A stretch of 64,000 nt of DNA from Salticus scenicus (lineage: Eukaryota > Arthropoda > Arachnida > Araneae > Salticidae), in contig OZ005648.1 of NCBI GenBank assembly GCA_963930645.1, forward strand, positions 273,530,403-273,594,402. The letters are read 5' to 3'. Below the pieces are notes generated by a model. The model ran no database searches. It was not told the origin of the DNA and saw nothing but the letters and a program-made list of their open reading frames with translations. Shown one piece after another: positions 53,835-58,048 of the stretch. A program made the position numbers and the translations under genes. Numbering within the stretch: position 1 is the stretch's first letter; every line of letters starts with the position of its first letter.

Positions 53835-56258
53835 GTTTGTTTGTTTAATCCGCTTATATAATTTAGCAATTACTTGAATCAACTGCTTATATTGATCAAA
53901 GGAAAACTGAATCAGATACATATATGAATTATCAATTAACTAATTATATAATTAATTCAACATACAGTTAATTAAAATTGTTGGTAATATAACTTCATTG
54001 GTATTTTATTCAGACGCTTTCTGAGATTTCTGATGATCTGCAGGGTTTATTATGGAGTTAACGAAAAGTCTCATCATTTGCAAAACTTTATACATGTTAT
54101 GTTTCTCAAGTAGAAATCACGATATCTTCGAATAGAACTTTTGCTATTCTTTCCGGGCCACCCCCTAAATTGATTTTTGTATGGAAAATAACTATTAGAT
54201 AAATAGTCTACTTTTTTCAATCAATAGTTGATCTAATCCATCACCTTTTTGAAGTATCAGCTATTGGAATAAAACCAGCCGTTAATTTGTGCATACTGTT
54301 CTTATTTAAATCCAAAAGAAGAAAAAAAAAATCAATAGAAAACAGGCTTTTCTGTCCGTGGCACTGCAATTACCAAAAAAAAAAAAAAAAAAAGAAAGAA
54401 AGAAAGAAAAAGTAATTTTTGTTTTACAAATTTTTAAAAAACTGAAAAATTTGATTTAAAGTTATAATTATATGTATAATTCAACTTAATATATATATAT
54501 ATATAGATATATAGATATAGATATAGATATATCTGTACTGATAAATATAGAGGATTTAAGTCCAAAAATGTCGATTTTAAGTTAAGAGCATAGTCAGACC
54601 CAGAAAAAAATTCTCTATCGATTGGTATATAGGATTTAAATCCATGTCATTCAGTCTTTGAGAAAATCCATTGGTAAAAAAAGATTCAAGTCAGAAATTC
54701 AGCATTAATCTTTGTATAAAGTATTTAATTCAATTTTTTCCCTATATTAAATGAAGATTGACAATCACGGAACGGTATAAAAGGTATAAATCAACATAAT
54801 CCCTTTTTCCTAATCGATTCTTCTGATTAGTTTTTAGTTAGTTTAACTTTATATTTCGTCTCCTGAAAAATGAAGAATATGGACTTAAATCCTTTATATT
54901 TATCAGTACATATATATGTATATATATATATAGAGAGAGAGAGAGAAAGAATGTAGGACATAACGACTTTTTCATTTATAAATATAATTTTAAATAAATT
55001 TTTAAAATTTCTGCTTTCAGTAATTAGCTAACTAACAATTTTTATTTAAAAATGAAATTTTTATTCAAACGATATCACTTTAAAAAAAAGGGGGGGGGGG
55101 GGTGAGGAGGGATAAATTATTGAAATATTTTACAATATTCAATGATTTACAGCAACATTTTATGATAAAATAAGCAAAAGAAAGGAGAAAATTGTCCATT
55201 AAAGAAGATAAAATTTGATGTAATTCTTCTATTGTTATTATTCAATTTCTTTTCCACTGAGGATTCGTTTTTCTTTCTTTCTTTTTTTTTAGATTATTAT
55301 AAGTTTTACTGGAAAATATATATGCCTTAAAAATTGAAAGAAAACTCTAAAAATTATATCTAGATAGCTAAGCAGACAATTAAACGTTGCAAAAATATAT
55401 ATTTCAGCAAACAGTCTGATCGTATCAAAGCTAGTACACGCACAGATATCTATATATATATAATCGTTCTTCCTGACTGAGTGAGTAAGTGAAGGAGTGA
55501 TTCATCATCGCCCAGACCAAACCCCTGGACCTAGAAGCATGAAATTTTGTGACAATGTTCTTTTTATGACGTAGGCATCCACTAAGAAGCGATTTTACAA
55601 AATTCGCACCCCAAGGGGGGGAGGGGTCAAAACGTGATTTCACAAAATCCTTCATATCTCAAACAAAAAAACAGATATCCGTAAAATTTTTGCTTTAAAA
55701 TATATCTAACACAAATGTCTAAAAATTGATTTCTGGAATTTTAGAAATTCGGTCCCCAAGGGGGGGGGGAGGGGGCGAAACGTGATTTCACATGCATTAA
55801 ACGTGATTTCACATAATCCTATATATCTGAAACAAAAAAACAGATATACGTAAAATTTTTGCTCTAAAATATAGCTAATGAAAATATCTAAAAACCAATT
55901 TCTGGAATTTTAGATATTCAGCCCCCAGGTGGGGCAGCAAGGGGGGGGGGGGGCGGAGGGACAAAAAAAATAAAAATAGAGATAGATCGTTCAAAACTGG
56001 TGCATAGAGGTTTTTGATACTTACAAATCGATTGCGGATATTTTCGAATTTGTAAAATTATTAGGAGGGGTGGGAAGGGGGGGGCTATGGGCAAAAACAA
56101 ATAGAAATACAGTTAGGCCGTTCAAAATTGGTACAGATAGGTTTTAGAAATAGAATAATAGAAATAAGAGTTAGAGCATTTTGGGAATTTTTTCCGAAGG
56201 CAGTGAGAACCCGATGCGACGTTTTTCCTAATCAGATTTTGTTTCTCTCTCTCTCTCT

Positions 56259-56290
<32 letters not shown>

Positions 56291-56472
56291 CACGTGATAA
56301 AAATTAATGCAATTTTGAGAATTCAGTAATTATAGTAATTAATTTAAAAATAGGGACCAGCGAAGCGGGCGTTGCCTGCTAGTATATGTATATATCTGTG
56401 TGTGTGTGTGAAAAAACATTTTCAAACATTTCACTTGAAAAAAATGCAATATCACGTGAAGAAATGAAAGAC

Positions 56473-56524
<52 letters not shown>

Positions 56525-57826
56525 GAATATACAACAAAACTTTACATTTTATTGCCTTTTAAGCTTTTTTGGTGCATAAATAAAGTATGTTGATAAAGCA
56601 GGTTATTCTTCTTTTTCTTCCCTATCGATATGTACTTTTGGACCCTACCCAAAAATCAAGATTCCTTGCGCAACATTTACTATATCATTATAAATCATTA
56701 ACAATCCGCATTCAAGCATTGTACCCACGAATTATTTTATGAAAATGGTAGATGATAATACATAACTGTTTTTAACCCATCTCTGTAAAAATAAATTGAA
56801 TGTATGGATGATAAAATGATTCATTTTAGCATGAAAAATAGTGCAGTTTTCTAAGAAATATATTTAAATATAACAGCGCTTGGCCTATTTAACTAACTAA
56901 AACTAAAGAGATAGGAGGCAGACAAACAGAACAAATTACATACGCAGAGGCACACAAAATATATCACCGTAAAATTAGCAAAAATGAATTCATGAGACCT
57001 GCAAACGTATACATGCACCAAACTCTCACAGCTAGATTTTTTCACGATTACAATATACTTTTCTTACATTGTATATGTTCGGAGAGAAAAACAAAAATAA
57101 ATAAATAAAAGGTACTATCAAGTTTTATATTTTACTCTTTTTCAAAGAGATATGAATTACCTTTGATAGATTGATAGTAATAATTTAGAATCTTTTAGAA
57201 AACTATAAGTATATAAATATAAGTAAGTATAAGTATCCTTTTTTTAAGCAAAGATAAGTTAATAATGAAATATTTATGTCTAATTCATCAAATTTAACTA
57301 ATTTACAGTTTTGGTAGTTGAATGACACTAATAAAAGTAATTAATTTATGAATAAATTTATTAAGAACTATGTAAGCATATCTTTTTATATACAGAAAAT
57401 TTAATAAAAAATTATTGGAACGCCTAATTAGTTCAATTCAACTAGCTAAGTTTAATTATAGTGATAGTATTAGGTTGTTCGATAAATAATGTCGTTTTAT
57501 TTTTTCATGAATATATTTATATTAACAACAAACATTAATCAATGATATATTGACCATTTTGTTGGATGACCTTTTGCCATCTTTCGGTAAGTTGAAAAAT
57601 TCCACGTTCGAAGAAGCTTTGGTTTTCAGAAGCGAAGGTTTTAAAAAACGACATTATTTATCGAACAACCCAATATATTGTTGCTAATAACAGTAAAAGA
57701 GTAGTTAATTTATGAATGAATTTGTCATTTTAGGTATACCAGAGCAGCAATTAAATGAAACTATCAACTTCAACGAGCAATTTTCTTGGGAGGGTGGACA
57801 AGGAAAACCTGGATTCGGTGAAGATG
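3886..57826 (+). CDS. DUOXA: Dual oxidase maturation factor (DUOXA/mol/NIP family), four exons, 3' part outside window
   Basis: Join 3886-4053, 13308-13365, 50196-50330, 57734-57826. Seen: the spliced frame is open for 151 codons plus one base. Residues 21-28 read NRWPVTAD; a hydrophobic segment spans about 30-50 and ends LGIRG; a second spans about 58-78 (SLFIGAVIL). The loop has YKSF at 94-97, IGLKVGLRGINVTL at 106-119 and QQLNETINFNEQFSW at 125-139. Known: this order of motifs is diagnostic of DUOXA proteins (human DUOXA1 has GIRG, SLFIGAAIL, GGVNITL and QQLNETINYNEEFTW). These are polytopic membrane proteins of about 320-345 residues that pair with DUOX, promote its ER exit and stay with it at the surface for H2O2 production. 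N116-V-T and N128-E-T are sequons in the first extracellular loop. Inference: slightly under half of the protein is present; three membrane segments and the C-terminus remain downstream. Exons 3 and 4 are both phase 1-1. Family assignment is near certain; the insect or vertebrate paralogue name is not. Confidence 0.95.
4590..5000. repeat. Short diverged tandem repeat, units of about 130-180 bp
   Basis: Three units each contain a GCGGTTT motif, a CCCCT/CCTCC-rich block, AGCAATTTTTTAATA or a variant, and a TGAATATGAATTT/GAAATATGAACTT stretch. Diverged and of unknown family. Confidence 0.55.
5690..5842. repeat. 26-bp palindromic minisatellite, about six units
   Basis: The unit is TCTACTACTTTCTGTAGTAYGGAGTA with few substitutions. 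Each unit contains TACTAC...GTAGTA, so each can fold into its own small hairpin. Confidence 0.92.
5975..6042. repeat. Inverted repeat, 24-nt arms
   Basis: Arms 5975-5998 and 6019-6042 begin TATAAAGACCTAT and differ at one position, with a 20-nt loop. Stable in either DNA or RNA; could be a small MITE end or just a hairpin. Confidence 0.85.
6857..7645. repeat. Tandem array of about 213 bp, four units with embedded (CA)n/(TA)n
   Basis: Units start at GTTAATCATACACACAC near 6861, 7074, 7285 and 7503. Each carries a CA and/or TA microsatellite of different length, then TGGAATAGATAAAAATGGCC, TGAGATGTTGAG and CTCCCGAT. The flanking unique parts are nearly identical between units, so the array is young, and the microsatellite varies fastest. 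Confidence 0.93.
7730..9182. mobile_element. Foldback (long-TIR) element, 1.45 kb
   Basis: The left end TCTACCAATAAGTATTTAG is matched by the inverse of the right end at 9166-9182. Pairing continues inward: AAAAGGGGACAGGTAAAAAA near 7876 against the inverse of 9020-9040, the GTAGCATGTGATT motif, the TAACTACGCATGCGCTAGCT palindromic core near 8211 against 8630-8650, and ATAGCCAAAAGTATTGAGCA near 8260 against 8570-8590. The arms meet near 8456, so nearly the whole element is an imperfect palindrome. No transposase is seen. The ends resemble Tc1/mariner-type non-autonomous elements; TA is present on the left side only. Confidence 0.85.
9744..10455 (-). mobile_element. Repeat copy A of a 0.7-kb family, inverted relative to 51420-52123
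   Basis: Continuous similarity to the reverse complement of 51420-52123: CTGAGGGCCTATTAGTCTCA, the TGTCGAAATC repeats, CTAATAGTCCTCCGTCCTAA, the AAGCGATATCG core, the GAGCAGCCC/GGGCTGCTC block, and a 27-bp minisatellite at 10342-10450. In the other copy the sequence runs on into ATAGTGATCAGCGAAGCTGG, the tail motif of the Helitron group in this window, so a Helitron-derived non-autonomous element is likely. Orientation is given from that tail. Confidence 0.8.
10342..10450 (-). repeat. 27-bp minisatellite with an open 9-residue frame (copy A)
   Basis: About four units of ACAACTTKCACATTAGTCCC. Read on the minus strand, the frame is open and gives GTNVQVVPDGT, KVKVVLQGT, NVKVVPHGT, NVQVASNEQ, then TISFNENAY and a stop. 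The same frame is open in the copy at 51430. No initiator with a good context and no known domain; probably a relic of an element-encoded repeat protein. Confidence 0.6.
11600..12690. repeat. Diverged tandem units with a CCGCCATTTTGT motif
   Basis: Units of about 130-190 bp recur near 11930, 12110, 12260, 12420 and 12590. Each has TTGGACAGTGRACTTA (or a variant), a TTCGTTRRC...AACTTGATCCGCCATTTTGT block, and a TGGCGGCCACTTGAAA...TTTCAAAT block. A long A run (11840-11876) and (TA)n (11888-11917) sit within the first part. The family is unknown. Confidence 0.75.
12780..13307. repeat. Direct duplication ending at the exon 2 acceptor
   Basis: 12800-12960 and 13170-13295 share TTTAGCAATRCATTGATTGA, then ATATGTA(A/G)TTTAAAAA, ATTTTACTA and TTAAGYAAATT. 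The second copy runs into the pyrimidine tract of exon 2, so the 3' end of intron 1 arose partly by local duplication. Confidence 0.7.
13308..13365 (+). CDS. DUOXA: DUOXA exon 2 (58 nt), residues 57-75 plus one base
   Basis: The acceptor is TTTTCTTTTCTTTTTCAG ending at 13307; the donor TTAA|GTAAGT starts at 13366. The exon enters in phase 0 and leaves in phase 1. It encodes KIYVFVRVTVSLFIGAVIL, most of the second membrane segment. It is easily missed by ORF scans because it is short. The match to the SLFIGA(A/V)IL motif and the exact phase continuity with exons 1 and 3 make it convincing. Confidence 0.93.
16885..17235. repeat. Tandem duplication (about 97-bp unit) plus a related pair
   Basis: 16888-16980 and 16985-17080 share CGTTGCAAACTTYCGTTCGA, GGCTCTTGTGACGCGATC and CCAGTGTGTTGCT. 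Behind them a second, weaker pair (17095-17145 and 17185-17232) shares CCGTGARAAATCTGACT and AAACT.GCG. It is less AT-rich than the surroundings. Family unknown. Confidence 0.75.
18755..18890. repeat. Diverged fragment related to the 7730-9182 foldback element
   Basis: GTAAAAATAATACTTGAAATGC, then CTGTAGCATGTAATTA and a TTATTTGTAT...TATTCGCGGA stretch, follow the order of 7930-8030 in the foldback element. A second diverged fragment is at 21295-21490. Confidence 0.55.
19202..20212 (+). mobile_element. Tc1-like DNA transposon, intact TIRs, dead transposase
   Basis: The left end CTGGCCATTAAATTTGCTAC and the inverse of the right end (CTGGCTATTAAACGTGCTAC) stay similar for about 48 nt, to AATGCAAATAAAAGAATG. 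TA is present immediately outside both ends (19200-19201 and 20213-20214), the target-site duplication of Tc1/mariner elements. At 1011 bp it is shorter than a typical full Tc1 element (1.3-1.6 kb), so it has internal deletions. The interior is a transposase pseudogene. Confidence 0.92.
19330..20085 (+). pseudogene. Tc1-like transposase pseudogene
   Basis: Frames shift, but the order is canonical: VVFSDESQFCLQHRGE (first catalytic Asp region), RHTGLSLRVMLWGAVGYTS, FKQDNTQPHVVRAIW (second Asp region), HAIQSLFE, AVIASRTRDRCFMY (the SMPRR..VI..RGG.TRY tail). The PDLxPIE block with the third acidic residue is missing, and a short duplication of TATACCTCTTATTTGCAT/TATATCTCTTATTTG breaks the middle. 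It lies inside the TIR element 19202-20212 and cannot encode an active enzyme. Confidence 0.88.
20830..21260. repeat. Diverged direct repeat, about 200-bp unit
   Basis: Around 20985 and 21155 the same order appears: TTGAAATCC(T/A)TTCAT, TTCGGTKMCCSTAARCTCC, AAA.ATTAAAAATT.ACAT. Family unknown. Confidence 0.5.
22006..22562. repeat. Inverted repeat, about 95-nt arms around 360 nt
   Basis: 22006-22100 and the inverse of 22465-22562 share TCTGATACCATT, TTATGTAAAATRACCTCCTG, AATCCGAATA and CACCCACCGTTTT. Likely a non-autonomous foldback/MITE; its exact ends were not fixed. Confidence 0.75.
22659..22814. mobile_element. Pogo/Tigger-type MITE, 156 bp
   Basis: The left TIR is CAGTCGAACCTCGTTAAC and the inverse right end is CTGCGTCGAACCTCGTTCAC. 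TA lies outside both ends (22657-22658, 22815-22816). The CAGT-GAACCTCGT terminus is typical of pogo-superfamily elements. It contains no coding sequence. The left side abuts a (TA)n run, so TA there is weak evidence by itself. Confidence 0.82.
24301..26270 (+). mobile_element. Non-autonomous Helitron, 1.97 kb
   Basis: It begins TCGTTTGTCCAGTG after an A and ends CAGCGCCTGCTAG before a T: the 5'-TC...CTAG-3' termini and A|T insertion of canonical Helitrons. A short hairpin (GGC...GCC) lies just before CTAG. The first 180 bp (TTCATCATCGCCCAG, CCTAGAAGCATGAAATTT) and the tail (GACCAGCGAAG...CCTGCTAG) recur in the copy at 55464-56382, which fixes both ends. The interior is minisatellite: about eight units of roughly 155 bp with CCCC/GGGG-rich blocks, AAAACACGTTTT, ATAACTCTATTTAAA and ACCCAACACGCATTATAAA. 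There is no Rep/helicase coding. Confidence 0.88.
26280..27250. other. AT-rich intronic DNA without recognised elements
   Basis: It contains T and A homopolymers (26158-26186, 27070-27100) and a GAA-rich run. The open frame over the A run codes only polylysine-like sequence and is not a gene. Confidence 0.6.
27258..27575. mobile_element. Palindromic element, about 128-nt arms with hammerhead-like cores
   Basis: 27258-27387 and the inverse of 27449-27575 pair over nearly their full length (AATTATGAAATAGTAATAAA, ATATCTT, CAGCATATCAC, ACTTTAATAAACTTTATTTC). The spacer is about 61 nt. Each arm carries CCCTGAAGATGGTTAAAG followed by TTTTAACCGAAACGTTGG, the arrangement seen in Penelope-type and related repeats with hammerhead-like sequences. 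No coding sequence. The assignment to a class is open. Confidence 0.7.
28382..30521 (+). mobile_element. Helentron-like (HINE-type) element, copy 1
   Basis: It starts TTAACACTTTCCAAC and ends GCATGATTTTGCGTTCTTG. It interrupts a 365-bp tandem unit: neighbouring units read CATTTTTTGACC where this one reads CATTT|element|TTTGACC, so insertion was between two Ts with no target duplication. Near the 3' end are a decayed inverted copy of the start (GTGAAGTGTTA) and the perfect hairpin ATGCG-TAC-CGCAT at 30494-30506. The interior has TCTGTCTGTC stretches and about 185-bp repeats (GGGACACCCGAAAGT, TTCTATGAGAGG). It includes the nested MITE 28614-28889. No protein is encoded. Known: non-autonomous Helentron relatives insert at T-T and have subterminal inverted repeats and a 3' hairpin. 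Confidence 0.82.
28614..28889. mobile_element. 276-bp MITE nested in the Helentron-like copy 1
   Basis: The ends CACTGTTAAAAATAGCTTCT and the inverse of AGAAACTATTTTTTATAGTG match. The arms continue (AAGTACATATTGTCTCAAAA, AAATGAGTACATG). The host element elsewhere reads GTGTTCTATGAGAGG; here it reads GTGTCC-TA-MITE-TA-TGAGAGG, which proves a TA target duplication by comparison with its paralogues. Tc1/mariner-type MITE. Confidence 0.92.
31255..31990. other. Simple-repeat-rich stretch with a tRNA-derived SINE head
   Basis: (AAT)n/(AAAT)n at 31264-31336 and (TC)n followed by (TG)n at 31594-31648. A tRNA-like segment at 31850-31925 is listed separately. Confidence 0.7.
31850..31925 (+). repeat. 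tRNA-derived SINE head or decayed tRNA-like sequence
   Basis: TCCGTAGCCCATCAGCTCTG, TTAGTTAGACCGTCACG. The anticodon-arm-like hairpin CGTCACG-CTAATAA-CGTGACG has a seven-nt loop that would present AAT (Ile). It resembles 40853-40920, where TGGCTGAGGTAGTTAGAGCG gives an A box. No acceptor stem, so not a functional tRNA. Confidence 0.5.
33896..34106. mobile_element. 211-bp palindromic MITE
   Basis: The left CAGTCGGTAAAATTATCCGA, then ACACTAGCAAAAATTCC, GTAGAGTTAATACTGTT and AAATAAATCCT, pairs along its length with the right arm, ending TTACCGATTG. Only about 10 nt remain unpaired in the middle. The ends resemble Tc1-type TIRs. Flanking TA is seen on the right only. Confidence 0.85.
34600..37880. 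other. AT-rich intron with diverged dispersed repeats, no gene
   Basis: 34620-35100 resembles 37370-37560 (AATTTCTGTGT.GGAGA and neighbouring order), and 36020-36180 resembles 37570-37860 (TTTCAAGTAAYAT.TCCATAT; ACACACAAAC.GAC; CTGAATTT/CTGATTTTTGGATT). TTTGACGAAGGGTC...GACCCGAAAC at about 34957-34990 is another hammerhead-like core. C and A runs and (AAAT)n cover 36230-36400. The open frame at 35682-36023 overlaps a decayed repeat and is not supported as a gene. Confidence 0.5.
37886..38580 (-). mobile_element. Minus-strand Helitron 3' part with a CpG-rich tandem block
   Basis: On the minus strand it ends GACGAAGCCCGCTAG followed by T (CTAG at 37886-37889). Inside lie four tandem units of about 125-150 bp at 38007-38115, 38122-38245, 38280-38395 and 38432-38560, each with TCATTTCTGATYGGGTAAAA, GTCCCCACTGCCTTCGGCAG and a run of alternating GCGCGC. 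An inverse relative of the unit (CCGAAGGCAGTGAGAACCCG) sits near the 3' end of the + strand Helitron 55464-56382, which agrees with a minus-strand Helitron here. The 5' end was not found. Confidence 0.65.
38600..39290. repeat. Tandem array with GCGCCATCTGGCGGT motif, three units
   Basis: Units near 38640, 38885 and 39055 share CACCTCAAAACGTGTAAATC, GAAARCTTTCGATAAT, TAATCATAATTAGAAATTGA and ATTACAGYGCCATCTGGCGG. The middle unit lacks about 90 bp after GCGCCAT. The palindrome GCCATCTGGCGG recurs in units 1 and 3. Confidence 0.9.
40600..40626 (+). repeat. Possible Helitron 3' end relic
   Basis: TAGTGAATAGCAAAGCGGG then AAAAGTCTACTAG before T. It resembles the tails at 26240-26270, 52990 and 56350-56382. 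The body was not delimited. Confidence 0.35.
40853..40920 (+). repeat. tRNA-derived SINE head
   Basis: CCGTGGCTGAGGTAGTTAGA, then GCGCCATGTTAGTAACGCGA and GGTCCAGCGCTCGATACCCC. The A-box and B-box-like blocks (GGCTGAGGTAGTTAG; GCTCGATACCCC) have the correct order and about the right spacing. There is an extra segment before the B box and no 3' CCA stem partner, so it is a SINE remnant rather than a tRNA gene. Confidence 0.6.
41138..43357 (+). mobile_element. Helentron-like element, copy 2
   Basis: It begins TTAACACTTTCCAACAAG. The inverted copy GTTGGAAAGTGTTAA is at 43309-43323, then the hairpin ATGCG-TAC-TGCAT at 43330-43342 and GATTTTTCGTTCTT. It contains four to five tandem units of about 185 bp (TTCACTATCGGATGTTT, GTACAGGGACACYCGAAAGT, TTCTATGAGAGGTATTTCTA) and three CTGTCTGTC stretches. 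Open frames in it are repeats read through, not genes. About 2.2 kb. Confidence 0.82.
45888..46168. repeat. Imperfect palindrome, about 130-nt arms
   Basis: The outer ends CTTTTTCCAAGATGATAG and CATTATCTTGGAAAAAG pair, as do ATATGTTCGAT and ATCGAACATAT. The inner block GGGGAGATGTTTGTGTG pairs with CACACAAACATCTCCC. Probable MITE; family unknown. Confidence 0.75.
46898..47056. repeat. (TA)n/(TTA)n low-complexity stretch
   Basis: Almost pure A and T, in interleaved TATA and TTATTA units. A pure (AT)n of about 52 bp follows at 47502-47553. Confidence 0.9.
48098..48466 (-). pseudogene. 122-codon open frame, unrecognised; weak histone H4-like stretch
   Basis: The frame starts MKADTRVTSGEAVDALSFY and is less AT-rich than its surroundings between 48240 and 48466. 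Residues near 66-79 read CKRKTVKTMRVHCTL, close to the H4 C-terminal AKRKTVTAMDVVYAL (eight of fifteen). EET upstream recalls YEETRG. But the spacing between the two is about 18 residues too long for H4, and the last 45 residues are unrelated. So this could be a decayed H4 copy or chance. No splice context or polyA signal was convincing. I assign no function. Confidence 0.2.
49085..49480. repeat. (GT)n-associated dispersed repeat
   Basis: AGTCACCTAAGGCCTTTGTG, (GT)n, GGAATCTTCTG, then GAAAATTGGAAAATCGAAAG. The same order occurs at 63490-63750 (TTTTAAGGTCTCCTGAGTCC, (GT)n, GGAATCTTCTGG, AAAATTGGAAAACCGGAAGT) and partly at 18975-19110. Confidence 0.6.
50196..50330 (+). CDS. DUOXA: DUOXA exon 3 (135 nt), residues 76-120 plus one base
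   Basis: The acceptor TTTCATTTTACTAG ends at 50195 and the donor AGAG|GTAAGTAA starts at 50331. The first two bases complete an Ile codon with the last base of exon 2. It encodes CNFGYGWEYGSVNALTHYKS and then FKAERVQVKIGLKVGLRGIN followed by VTLR, the start of the large extracellular loop with sequon N116-V-T. The open frame upstream of 50195 is intronic: it has no family similarity and lies over the branch and polypyrimidine region. The exon is symmetrical (phase 1-1), so skipping it would keep the frame. Confidence 0.95.
50640..50770. repeat. Solo fragment of the 365-bp tandem family
   Basis: CTTTTCATACTTTAGTTAAT, AAAAAATCTAACTGTC, GGATTCAGAAAAAACG and CCCTTTCATTTGGTATC, in the same order as units at 27915-31190. 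Confidence 0.75.
51398..52123 (-). mobile_element. Repeat copy B of the 0.7-kb family, inverted partner of 9744-10455
   Basis: The match to the reverse complement of copy A spans 51420-52123 and includes GGACGGAGGACTATTAG, CTTGTAACGATACTGATTAT and AATCCCAGATTGAGACTAAT. The end at 51398-51421, read on the minus strand, is ATATAGTGATCAGCGAAGCT, the tail motif of the Helitron group here. The 27-bp minisatellite at 51430-51538 keeps the same open frame as copy A. Confidence 0.82.
51430..51564 (+). repeat. 27-bp minisatellite with an open 9-residue frame (copy B)
   Basis: It reads ANVQVVPEGT, KVKVVPQGT, NVKVVPHGT, NVQVAPNEQ, TISFNENA and stop. Compared with copy A it differs by D/E, L/P and S/P and by one residue at the end, with no frameshift. 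No start codon in a plausible position was found. Confidence 0.6.
52985..53205 (+). mobile_element. Helitron-type 3' end with strong terminal hairpin
   Basis: It has ATATAGTAACCAGCGAAGCG, a body with TTCGTTGATTCATTACC (shared with sequence next to 51398), then the perfect 7-bp hairpin CGGTTCG-TTCC-CGAACCG (53176-53193), GGGCTTTG and CTAG at 53202-53205 before a T. A hairpin some ten nt before CTRR followed by T is the Helitron 3' signature. The 5' end was not found. Confidence 0.65.
53430..53525 (+). pseudogene. Decayed duplicate of the end of DUOXA exon 3 and its donor
   Basis: GAGATCGACGTCACGTTTAG, then AGATAAAC, CGTCATTAATGGCTAATTC and TGTCGTAATAA follow GGATCAACGTCACGCTCAGA, GGTAAGTAACG, CGTCAATAATGGCTAACTT and TGTCATAAC at 50310-50375. 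The match continues across the splice donor into the intron, so it is a DNA duplication, not a retrocopy. The donor GTAAGT has become GATAAA, and most of the upstream exon is deleted, so it is not usable as an exon. Confidence 0.75.
53617..53669 (+). mobile_element. Solo 3' end of the Helentron-like family
   Basis: GAAAAGTGTTTCAGAATTTA, then GGAATGCATGATTTTACG and TTCTTG before T. The same order (inverted subterminal repeat, hairpin region, CGTTCTTG terminus) ends copies 1-3. Confidence 0.6.
53775..53845. repeat. C run, (TTC)n and long T run
   Basis: Homopolymers and (CTT)n; the frame read through it is not a gene. Confidence 0.95.
54534..54910. mobile_element. MITE of about 377 bp with 30-nt TIRs
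   Basis: The left end TGTACTGATAAATATAGAGG then ATTTAAGTCC; the inverse of the right end reads TGTACTGATAAATATAAAGG then ATTTAAGTCC. TA-rich microsatellites on both sides hide any target duplication. Confidence 0.82.
55464..56382 (+). mobile_element. Non-autonomous Helitron, 0.92 kb
   Basis: It begins TCGTTCTTCCTGACTGAG after an A and ends GGGCGTTGCCTGCTAG before a T. The head (GATTCATCATCGCCCAG, ACCTAGAAGCATGAAATTT) and tail (GACCAGCGAAGCGGGCG) match the Helitron at 24301-26270. The interior has about three units of roughly 180 bp with CCCAAGGGGGGG, AAAACGTGATTTCACA and CAGATATCCGTAAAATTTTT. Near the 3' end is an inverse copy of the CpG-rich unit core of 38 kb. Confidence 0.9.
57470..57673 (-). 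mobile_element. Mariner-type MITE with a relic of the transposase C-terminus
   Basis: TIRs TTAGGTTGTTCGATAAATAA and (inverse right) TTGGGTTGTTCGATAAATAA continue to TGTCGTTTT. TA lies outside both ends (57468-57469 and 57674-57675). On the minus strand 57544-57606 reads RGIFQLTERWQKVIQQNGQY, the LPERWQKVI..NG.Y ending of mariner transposases, followed by a stop and the TIR. It is an internally deleted mariner only 60 bp before DUOXA exon 4. Confidence 0.92.
57734..57826 (+). CDS. DUOXA: DUOXA exon 4 (93 nt), residues 121-151 plus one base
   Basis: The acceptor TTTGTCATTTTAG ends at 57733 and the donor GATG|GTAAGT starts at 57827. With the last base of exon 3 it reads GIPEQQLNETINFNEQFSW and then EGGQGKPGFGED. 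QQLNETINxNExFxW is one of the best conserved DUOXA blocks, and N128-E-T is a glycosylation sequon. The exon is phase 1-1. The rest of the gene (the YxxAL..GLP.P....EYF region and three more membrane segments) is not found between 57827 and 64000. Confidence 0.95.
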
Positions 57827-58048
57827 GTAAGTACTCAATTCATGCACATCTTAACTAAATTTCTTGATATATATGTATATTATTAAAAATTCTACATAAA
57901 TTTTATGAGATACATATATACAATAAAAATAGGGAAAATTCAATTACAAATATATATTGCATTTCATTTCAAAAAAAAAAAAAAAAAAGTATAAGTGAAA
58001 GCTATACCGGTGATTTACCCCCCTTTTTTAACTGAATTCAATACTAAA

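Larger units (their letters stand above)
50331..57733 (+). other. DUOXA: DUOXA intron 3 (7.4 kb, phase 1)
   Basis: GTAAGT at 50331, TAG ending at 57733. Elements are listed separately. 50340-50600, 50780-51390, 52130-52980, 53930-54480, 54950-55430 and 56520-57460 show nothing beyond simple AT-rich sequence and short homopolymers. Confidence 0.9.
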
